Assembly (NCBI GenBank): GCA_964017155.1
Contig: OZ024867.1
Span: 15,837,500 to 15,901,499 of the forward strand
Source: Oasisia sp. SBJ-2009
Lineage: Eukaryota; Annelida; Polychaeta; Sabellida; Siboglinidae
Reading direction: 5' to 3'
Length of the DNA stretch: 64,000 nt
Made by a program: the position numbers and the translations under genes. The first letter of the stretch is position 1; every line of letters begins with the position of its first letter. Positions 53,165 to 63,340 of the stretch are shown in pieces. Below the pieces are notes generated by a model, which ran no database searches, was not told where the DNA came from, and saw only the letters and a program-made list of their open reading frames with translations.

Positions 53165-56100
53165 CATGGTGTGTAAGACTTGGTGTTTAAGACATGGTGT
53201 GTAATACTTGAGGTGTAAGACTTGATGTGTACGACATGGTGTGTAAGCCCTGGTGTGTAAGACATGGTGTGTAAGACTTGGTGTGTAAGACTTAGTGTGT
53301 AAGACATGGTGTTTAAGACATGGTGTGTAAGACATTGTGTGTAAGACTTGGTGTGAAAGACTTGTGTGTAAAACTTGATGTGTACGACATGGTGTGTAAG
53401 CCCTGGTGTGTAAGACATGGTGTGTAAGACTTGGTGTGTAAGACTTAGTGTGTAAGACATGGTGTGTAAGACCTGGTGTGTAAGACATGGTGTGTAAGAC
53501 TTGGTGTGTAAGACTTAGTGTGTAAGACATGGTGTTTAAGACGTGGTGTGTAAGACATGGTGTGTAAGACTTGGTGTGAAAGACTTGATGTGTAAGACTT
53601 GATGTGTAAGACTTGGTGTGTAAGACTTGGTGTGTAAGACATGGTGTGTAAGACTTGGTGTGTAAGACTTGGTGTGAAAGACTTGATGTGTAAGACTTGG
53701 TGTGTAAGACTTGATGTGTAAGACTTGGTGTGTAAGACTTGATGTGTAAGACTTGGTGTGAAACACTTGATATGTAAGACTTGATGTGTAAGACTTGGTG
53801 TGTAAGACATGGTGTGTAAGACTTGGTGTGTAAGACTCGGTGTGTAAGTCTTAGTGTGTAAGACTTGGTGTGTAAGTCTTAGTGTGTAAGACATGGTGTT
53901 TAAGACATGGTGTGTAAGACATGGTGTGTAATACTTGATGTGTCAGACTTGATGTGTACGACATGGTGTGTAAGCCCTGGTGTGTAAGACATGGTGTGTA
54001 AGACCTGGTGTGTAAGACATGGTGTGTAAGACTTGGTGTGTAAGACTTAGTGTGTAAGACATGGTGTTTAAGACATGGTGTGTAAGACATGGTGTGTAAG
54101 ACTTGGTGTGAAAGACTTGATGTGTAAGACTTGATGTGTAAGATTTGGTGTGTAAGACTTGGTGTGTAAAACATGGTGTGTAAGACATGGTGTGTAAGAC
54201 TTGGTGTGAAAGACTTGATGTGTAAGACTTGATGTGTAAGACTTGGTGTGTAAGACTTGGTGTATAAGACATGGTGTGTAAAACTTGGTGTTTAAGACTT
54301 GGTGTGAAAGACTTGATGTGTAAGACTTGATGTGTAAGACTTGATGTGTAAGACTTGGTGTGTAAGACTTGATGTGTAAGGCTTGGTGTGAAACACTTGA
54401 TGTGTAAGACTTGATGTGTAAGACTTGATGTGTAAGACTTGGTGAGTAAGACTTGGTGTGTAAGACTTGGTGTGTAAGACAGGGTGTGAAAGACATGGTG
54501 TGTAAGACTTGGTGTGTAAGACATGGTGTGTAAGACTTGGTGTGTTAGACATGGTGTGTAAGACTTGGTGTGTAAGACATGGTGTGTAAGACATGGTGTG
54601 TAAGACTTGGTGTGTAACACATGGTGTGTAAGACTTGGTGTGTAAGACATGGTGTGTAGGACATGGTGTGTAGGACATGGTGTGTAAGACTTGGTGTGTA
54701 AAACTTGGTGTGTAAGACATGGTGTGTAAGACCTGGTGTGTAAGACATGGTGTGTAAGACTTGATGTGTAAGACTTGATGTGTAAGACTTGGTGTGTAAG
54801 ACTTGGTGTGTAAGACATGGTGTGTAAGACTTGGTGTGTAAGACTTGGTGTGAAAGACTTGATGTGTAAGACTTGATGTGTAAGATTTGATGTGTAGGAC
54901 TTGGTGTGTAAGACTTGATGTGTAAGACTTGGTGTGAAACACTTGATATGTAAGACTTGATGTGTAAGACTTGGTGTGTAAGACATGGTGTGTAAGACTT
55001 GGTGTGTAAGACTCGGTGTGTAAGACATGGTGTGTAAGACTTGGTGTGTAAGTCTTAGTGTGTAAGACATGGTGTTTAAGACATGGTGTGTAGGACTTGG
55101 TGTGTAAGACTTGGTGTGTAAAACTTGGTGTGTAAGACATGGTGTGTAAGACCTGGTGTGTAAGACATGGTGTGTAAGACCTGGTGTGTAAGACATGGTG
55201 TGTAAGACTTGATGTGTAAGACCTGGTGTGTAAGACTTGGTGTGTAAGACATGGTGTGTAATACTTGATGTGTCAGACTTGATGTGTACGACATGGTGTG
55301 TAAGCCCTGGTGTATAAGACATGGTGTGTAAGACCTGGTGTGTAAGACATGGTGTGTAAGACTTGGTGTGTAAGACTTAGTGTGTAAGACATGGTGTTTA
55401 AGACATGGTGTGTAAGACATGGTGTGTAAGACTTGGTGTGAAAGACTTGATGTGTAAGACTTGATGTGTAAGATTTGGTGTGTAAGACTTGGTGTGTATA
55501 ACATGGTGTGTAAGACATGGTGTGTAAGACTTGGTGTGAAAGACTTGATGTGTAAGACTTGATGTGTAAGACTTGGTGTGTAAGACTCGGTGTATAAGAC
55601 ATGGTGTGTAAGACTTGGTGTTTAAGACTTGGTGTGAAAGACTTGATGTGTAAGACTTGATGTGTAAGACTTGGTGTGTAAGACTTGATGTGTAAGACTT
55701 GGTGTGAAACACTTGATGTGTAAGACTTGATGTGTAAGACTTGATGTGTAAGACTTGGTGAGTATGACTTGGTGTGTATGACTTGGTGTGTAAGACAGGG
55801 TGTGAAAGACATGGTGTGTAAGACTTGGTGTGTAAGACATGGTGTGTAAGACATGGTGTGTAAGACATGGTGTGTAAGACTTGGTGTGTAAGACATGGTG
55901 TGTAAGACATGGTGTGTAAGACTTGGTATGTAACACATGGTGTGTAAAACTTGGTGTGTAAGACATGGTGTGTAGGACATGGTGTGTAGGACATGGTGTG
56001 TAAGACTTGGTGTGTAAAACTTGGTGTGTAAGACATGGTGTGTAAGACCTGGTGTATAAGACATGGTGTGTAAGACTTGATGTGTAAGACTTGATGTGTA

Positions 56101-57447
56101 AGACTTGATGTGTATGACTTGGTGTGTAAGACTTGGTGTGTAAGACATGGTGTGTTATAATTGATGTGTAAGATTTGATGTGTAAGACATGGTGTGTAAG
56201 ACATGGTGTGTAAGACTTGGTGTGTAAGACATGGTGTGTAAGACTTGATGTGTAAGACATTGTGTGTAAGACTTGGTGTGTAAGACATGGTGTGTAAGAC
56301 TTGGTGTGTAAGACTCGGTGTGTAAGACATGGTGTGTAAGACATGGTGTGCAAGACATGGTGTGTAAGACCTGGTGTGTAAGACATGGTGTGTAAGACCT
56401 GGTGTGTAAGACTTGGTGTGTAAGACTTGATGTGTAAGACTTGATGTGTAAGACTTGGTGTGTAAGACCAGGTGTGTAAGACTTGGTGTGTAAGACTTGT
56501 TGTGTACGACATGGTCTGTAAGACTTGGTGTGTAAGACATGGTGTGTAAGACATGGTGTGTAAGACATGGTGTGTAAGACATGGTGTGTAAGACTTGGTG
56601 TGTAAGACATGGTGTGTAAGACATGGTGTGTAAGACTTGGTATGTAACACATGGTGTGTAAAACTTGGTGTGTAAGACATGGTGTGTAGGACATGGTGTG
56701 TAGGACATGGTGTGTAAGACTTGGTGTGTAAAACTTGGTGTGTAAGACATGGTGTGTAAGACCTGGTGTGTAAGACATGGTGTGTAAGACTTGATGTGTA
56801 AGACTTGATGTGTAAGACTTGATGTGTATGACTTGGTGTGTAAGACTTGGTGTGTAAGACATGGTGTGTTATAATTGATGTGTAAGATTTGATGTGTAAG
56901 ACATGGTGTGTAAGACATGGTGTGTAAGACTTGGTGTGTAAGACATGGTGTGTAAGACTTGATGTGTAAGACATTGTGTGTAAGACTTGGTGTGTAAGAC
57001 ATGGTGTGTAAGACTTGGTGTGTAAGACTCGGTGTGTAAGACATGGTGTGTAAGACATGGTGTGCAAGACATGGTGTGTAAGACCTGGTGTGTAAGACAT
57101 GGTGTGTAAGACCTGGTGTGTAAGACTTGGTGTGTAAGACTTGATGTGTAAGACTTGATGTGTAAGACTTGGTGTGTAAGACCAGGTGTGTAAGACTTGG
57201 TGTGTAAGACTTGTTGTGTACGACATGGTCTGTAAGACTTGGTGTGTAAGACATGGTGTGTAAGACTTGGTGTGTAAGACATGGTGTGTAAGACTTGGTG
57301 TGTAAGACTTGTTGTGAAAGACTTGATGTGTAAGACTTGATGTGTAAGACTTGATGTGTAAGACTTGGTGTGTAAGACTTGATTTGTAAGACTTGGTGTG
57401 AAACACTTGATGTGTAAGACTTGATGTATAAGACTTGATGTGTAAGA
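53165..57447 (+). repeat. 4,283-bp higher-order repeat, copy 1 in the 7,152-bp copy
   Basis: This is the counterpart of 46,013-50,295 at +7,152. The 1-bp-deleted monomer is at 53,360. It holds a 714-bp pair at 55,837-57,264. Confidence 0.82.
55837..57264 (+). repeat. 714-bp tandem pair in the 7,152-bp copy
   Basis: Two copies, split at 56,550/56,551, with GTGTTATAATTG near 56,152 and 56,866. GTGTATAAG near 56,053 is a change not seen in the matching monomers of block A or B. Confidence 0.8.
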
Positions 57448-59880
57448 CTTGGTGTGTAAGACTTGGTGTTTAAGACATGGTGTGTAATACTTGAGGTGTA
57501 AGACTTGATGTGTACGACATGGTGTGTAAGCCCTGGTGTGTAAGACATGGTGTGTAAGACTTGGTGTGTAAGACTTAGTGTGTAAGACATGGTGTTTAAG
57601 ACATGGTGTGTAAGACATTGTGTGTAAGACTTGGTGTGAAAGACTTGTGTGTAAAACTTGATGTGTACGACATGGTGTGTAAGCCCTGGTGTGTAAGACA
57701 TGGTGTGTAAGACTTGGTGTGTAAGACTTAGTGTGTAAGACATGGTGTGTAAGACCTGGTGTGTAAGACATGGTGTGTAAGACTTGGTGTGTAAGACTTA
57801 GTGTGTAAGACATGGTGTTTAAGACGTGGTGTGTAAGACATGGTGTGTAAGACTTGGTGTGAAAGACTTGATGTGTAAGACTTGATGTGTAAGACTTGGT
57901 GTGTAAGACTTGGTGTGTAAGACATGGTGTGTAAGACTTGGTGTGTAAGACTTGGTGTGAAAGACTTGATGTGTAAGACTTGGTGTGTAAGACTTGATGT
58001 GTAAGACTTGGTGTGTAAGACTTGATGTGTAAGACTTGGTGTGAAACACTTGATATGTAAGACTTGATGTGTAAGACTTGGTGTGTAAGACATGGTGTGT
58101 AAGACTTGGTGTGTAAGACTCGGTGTGTAAGTCTTAGTGTGTAAGACTTGGTGTGTAAGTCTTAGTGTGTAAGACATGGTGTTTAAGACATGGTGTGTAA
58201 GACATGGTGTGTAATACTTGATGTGTCAGACTTGATGTGTACGACATGGTGTGTAAGCCCTGGTGTGTAAGACATGGTGTGTAAGACCTGGTGTGTAAGA
58301 CATGGTGTGTAAGACTTGGTGTGTAAGACTTAGTGTGTAAGACATGGTGTTTAAGACATGGTGTGTAAGACATGGTGTGTAAGACTTGGTGTGAAAGACT
58401 TGATGTGTAAGACTTGATGTGTAAGATTTGGTGTGTAAGACTTGGTGTGTAAAACATGGTGTGTAAGACATGGTGTGTAAGACTTGGTGTGAAAGACTTG
58501 ATGTGTAAGACTTGATGTGTAAGACTTGGTGTGTAAGACTTGGTGTATAAGACATGGTGTGTAAAACTTGGTGTTTAAGACTTGGTGTGAAAGACTTGAT
58601 GTGTAAGACTTGATGTGTAAGACTTGATGTGTAAGACTTGGTGTGTAAGACTTGATGTGTAAGGCTTGGTGTGAAACACTTGATGTGTAAGACTTGATGT
58701 GTAAGACTTGATGTGTAAGACTTGGTGAGTAAGACTTGGTGTGTAAGACTTGGTGTGTAAGACAGGGTGTGAAAGACATGGTGTGTAAGACTTGGTGTGT
58801 AAGACATGGTGTGTAAGACTTGGTGTGTTAGACATGGTGTGTAAGACTTGGTGTGTAAGACATGGTGTGTAAGACATGGTGTGTAAGACTTGGTGTGTAA
58901 CACATGGTGTGTAAGACTTGGTGTGTAAGACATGGTGTGTAGGACATGGTGTGTAGGACATGGTGTGTAAGACTTGGTGTGTAAAAATTGGTGTGTAAGA
59001 CATGGTGTGTAAGACCTGGTGTGTAAGACATGGTGTGTAAGACTTGATGTGTAAGACTTGATGTGTAAGACTTGGTGTGTAAGACTTGGTGTGTAAGACA
59101 TGGTGTGTAAGACTTGGTGTGTAAGACTTGGTGTGAAAGACTTGATGTGTAAGACTTGATGTGTAAGATTTGATGTGTAGGACTTGGTGTGTAAGACTTG
59201 ATGTGTAAGACTTGGTGTGAAACACTTGATATGTAAGACTTGATGTGTAAGACTTCGTGTGTAAGACATGGTGTGTAAGACTTGGTGTGTAAGACTCGGT
59301 GTGTAAGACATGGTGTGTAAGACTTGGTGTGTAAGTCTTAGTGTGTAAGACATGGTGTTTAAGACATGGTGTGTAGGACATGGTGTGTAAGACTTGGTGT
59401 GTAAAACTTGGTGTGTAAGACATGGTGTGTAAGACCTGGTGTGTAAGACATGGTGTGTAAGACCTGGTGTGTAAGACATGGTGTGTAAGACTTGATGTGT
59501 AAGACCTGGTGTGTAAGACTTGGTGTGTAAGACATGGTGTGTAATACTTGATGTGTCAGACTTGATGTGTACGACATGGTGTGTAAGCCCTGGTGTATAA
59601 GACATGGTGTGTAAGACCTGGTGTGTAAGACATGGTGTGTAAGACTTGGTGTGTAAGACTTAGTGTGTAAGACATGGTGTTTAAGACATGGTGTGTAAGA
59701 CATGGTGTGTAAGACTTGGTGTGAAAGACTTGATGTGTAAGACTTGATGTGTAAGATTTGGTGTGTAAGACTTGGTGTGTATAACATGGTGTGTAAGACA
59801 TGGTGTGTAAGACTTGGTGTGAAAGACTTGATGTGTAAGACTTGATGTGTAAGACTTGGTGTGTAAGACTCGGTGTATAA
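57448..59880 (+). repeat. 4,283-bp higher-order repeat, copy 2 in the 7,152-bp copy (partial)
   Basis: This follows 53,165 onward at +4,283, with the 1-bp-deleted monomer at 57,643 and the ACTCGGTGTATAAG monomer at 59,869 (55,586 in copy 1). It breaks off near 59,890, where GTTTAAGACTTGG is followed by GTGTGTAAG instead of GTGAAAG. Confidence 0.8.
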
Positions 59881-60479
59881 GACATGGTGTGTAAGACTTG
59901 GTGTTTAAGACTTGGTGTGTAAGACATGGTGTGTAAGACCTGGTGTGTAAGACATGGTGTGTAAGACTTGATGTGTAAGACTTGATGTGTAAGACTTGAT
60001 GTGTATGACTTGGTGTGTAAGACTTGGTGTGTAAGACATGGTGTGTTATAATTGATGTGTAAGATTTGATGTGTAAGACATGGTGTGTAAGACATGGTGT
60101 GTAAGACTTGGTGTGTAAGACATGGTGTGTAAGACTTGATGTGTAAGACATGGTGTGTAAGACTTGGTGTGTAAGACATGGTGTGTAAGACTTGGTGTGT
60201 AAGACTTGGTATGTAACACATGGTGTGTAAAACTTGGTGTGTAAGACATGGTGTGTAGGACATGGTGTGTAGGACATGGTGTGTAAGACTTGGTGTGTAA
60301 AACTTGGTGTGTAAGACATGGTGTGTAAGACCTGGTGTGTAAGACATGGTGTGTAAGACTTGATGTGTAAGACTTGATGTGTAAGACTTGATGTGTATGA
60401 CTTGGTGTGTAAGACTTGGTGTGTAAGACATGGTGTGTTATAATTGATGTGTAAGATTTGATGTGTAAGACATGGTGTG
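59881..60479 (+). repeat. Short rearranged array stretch with a shrunken 714-bp region
   Basis: This stretch is satellite only. GTGTTATAATTG occurs near 60,043 and 60,435, a spacing of 392 bp instead of 714, so 322 bp (23 monomers) are missing between the two landmarks. Upstream, about 59.9 kb also lacks monomers relative to 55.6-56.0 kb. Confidence 0.7.
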
Positions 60480-63150
60480 TAAGACATGGTGTGTAAGACT
60501 TGGTGTGTAAGACATGGTGTGTAAGACTTGATGTGTAAGACATTGTGTGTAAGACTTGGTGTGTAAGACATGGTGTGTAAGACTTGGTGTGTAAGACTCG
60601 GTGTGTAAGACATGGTGTGTAAGACATGGTGTGCAAGACATGGTGTGTAAGACCTGGTGTGTAAGACATGGTGTGTAAGACCTGGTGTGTAAGACTTGGT
60701 GTGTAAGACTTGATGTGTAAGACTTGATGTGTAAGACTTGGTGTGTAAGACCAGGTGTGTAAGACTTGGTGTGTAAGACTTGTTGTGTACGACATGGTCT
60801 GTAAGACTTGGTGTGTAAGACATGGTGTGTAAGACTTGGTGTGTAAGACATGGTGTGTAAGACTTGGTGTGTAAGACTTGTTGTGAAAGACTTGATGTGT
60901 AAGACTTGATGTGTAAGACTTGATTTGTAAGACTTGGTGTGAAACACTTGATGTGTAAGACTTGATGTATAAGACTTGATGTGTAAGACTTGGTGTGTAA
61001 GACTTGGTGTGTAAGACTTGGTGTGTAAGACATGGTGTGTTATACTTGATGTGTAAGATTTGATGTGTAAGACAGGGTGTGAAAGACATGGTGTGTAAGA
61101 CTTGGTGTGTAAGACATGGTGTGTAAGACTTGGTGTGTAAGACATGGTGTGTAAGACTTGGTGTTTAAGACATGGTGTGTAATACTTGAGGTGTAAGACT
61201 TGATGTGTACGACATGGTGTGTAAGCCCTGGTGTGTAAGACATGGTGTGTAAGACTTGGTGTGTAAGACTTAGTGTGTAAGACATGGTGTTTAAGACATG
61301 GTGTGTAAGACATGGTGTGTAAGACTTGGTGTGAAAGACTTGATGTGTAAGACTTGATGTGTAAGATTTGGTGTGTAAGACTTGGTGTGTAAAACATGGT
61401 GTGTAAGACATTGTGTGTAAGACTTGGTGTGAAAGACTTGATGTGTAAGACTTGATGTGTAAGACTTGGTGTGTAAGACTTGGTGTGTAAGACATGGTGT
61501 GTAAGACTTGGTGTGTAAGACTTGGTGTGAAAGACTTGATGTGTAAGACTTGATGTGTAAGACTTGGTGTGAAACACTTGATGTGTAAGACTTGATGTGT
61601 AAGACTTGATGTGTAAGACTTGATGTGAAAGACTTGATGTGTAAGACTGGGTGTGTAAGACTTGATGTGTAAGACTTGATGTGTAAGACTTGGTGTGTAA
61701 GACTTGGTGTGTAAGACGTGGTGTGTAAGACATGGTGTGTTATACTTGATGTGTAAAATTTGATGTGTAAGACAGGGTGTGAAAGACATGGTGTGTAAGA
61801 CTTGGTGTGTAAGACATGGTGTGTAAGACTAGGTGTGTAAGACATGGTGTGTAAGACATGGTGTGTAAGACTTGGTGTGTAAGACATGGTGTGTAGGACA
61901 TGGTGTGTAAGACATGGTGTGTAAGACTTGGTGTGTAAAACTTGGTGTGTAAGACATGGTGTGTAAGACCTGGTGTGTAAGACATGGTGTGTAAGACCTG
62001 GTGTGTAAGACATGGTGTGTAAGACTTGATGTGTAAGACCTGGTGTGTAAGACTTGGTGTGTAAGACATGGTGTGTAATACTTGATGTGTAAGACTTGAT
62101 GTGTACGACATTGTGTGTAAGCCCTGGTGTGTAAGACATGGTGTGTAAGCCCTGGTGTGTAAGACATGGTGTGTAAGACTTGGTGTGTAAGACTTAGTGT
62201 GTAAGACATGGTGTTTAAGACATGGTGTGTAAGACATGGTGTGTAAGACTTGGTGTGAAAGACTTGATGTGTAACACTTGATGTGTAACACTTGGTGTGT
62301 AAGGCTTGGTGTGTATGACATGGTGTGTAAGACTTGGTGTGTAAGACATGGTGTGAAAGACTTGATGTGTAAGACTTGATGTGTAAGACTTGATGTGTAA
62401 GACTTGGTGTGTAAGACTTGATGTGTAAGACTTGATGTGTAAGACTTGGTGTGTAAGACTTGATGTGTAAGACTTGGTGTGTAAGACATGGTGTGTAAGA
62501 CATGGTGTGTAAGACTTGGTGTGTAAGACATGGTGTGTAAGACTTGGTGTGTAAGACATGGTGTGTAAGACTTGGTGTGTAAGACTTGTTGTGAAAGACT
62601 TGATGTGTAAGACTTGATGTGTAAGACTTGATGTGTAAGACTTGGTGTGTAAGACTTGATTTGAAAGACTTGGTGTGAAACACTTGATGTGTAAGACTTG
62701 ATGTATAAGACTTGATGTGTAAGACTTGGTGTGTAAGACTTGGTGTGTAAGACTTGGTGTGTAAGACATGGTGTGTTATACTTGATGTGTAAGATTTGAT
62801 GTGTAAGACAGGGTGTGAAAGACATGGTGTGTAAGACTTGGTGTGTAAGACATGGTGTGTAAGACTTGGTGTGTAAGACATGGTGTGTAAGACTTGGTGT
62901 TTAAGACATGGTGTGTAATACTTGAGGTGTAAGACTTGATGTGTACGACATGGTGTGTAAGCCCTGGTGTGTAAGACATGGTGTGTAAGACTTGGTGTGT
63001 AAGACTTAGTGTGTAAGACATGGTGTGTAAGACATGGTGTGTAAGACTTGGTGTGAAAGACTTGTGTGTAAAACTTGATGTGTACGACATGGTGTGTAAG
63101 CCCTGGTGTGTAAGACATGGTGTGTAAGACTTGGTGTGTAAGACTTAGTG
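60480..63150 (+). repeat. Third copy of the 14.65-17.3 kb segment
   Basis: This is co-linear with block A at about +45,829 bp (28 bp more before a two-monomer loss near 60,910, 14 bp less near the right end) and with block B at +16,838. Unlike block B and the 7,152-bp copy, it keeps the two monomers near 62,450 that are missing at 45,608 and 52,757. It therefore descends from the A-type state. It carries its own changes, such as GTAACACTTG near 62,274 and GATTTGAAAG near 62,660. Confidence 0.75.
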
Positions 63151-63340
63151 TGTAAGACATGGTGTGTAAGACCTGGTGTGTAAGACATGGTGTGTAAGAC
63201 TTGGTGTGTAAGACTTAGTGTGTAAGACATGGTGTTTAAGACATGGTGTGTAAGACATGGTGTGTAAGACTTGGTGTGAAAGACTTGATGTGTAAGACTT
63301 GATGTGTAAGACTTGGTGTGTAAGACTTGGTGTGTAAGAC
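61690..63340 (+). repeat. 1,651-bp tandem duplication, copy 1
   Basis: The segment beginning with GACTTGG and GACGTGG (near 61,716) recurs at +1,651 bp, which is 118 monomers minus 1 bp. The missing base comes from the ACTTGTGTGTAAAAC monomer at 63,060. The left edge is set by ACTTGG at 61,688 versus ACATGG at 63,339. Confidence 0.8.

Larger units (their letters stand above)
52227..59378 (+). repeat. 7,152-bp higher-order repeat, copy 2
   Basis: This is the tandem copy of 45,075-52,226 and shares the 28-bp loss (GACTAGG near 52,757, as at 45,605). Changes found include GTAAAAATTGG near 58,981, shared with 51,832, and GACTTCGTG near 59,252, which I did not see at the matching place in copy 1. 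After about 59,380 the sequence continues in the 4,283-bp pattern up to about 59,880. Confidence 0.88.
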
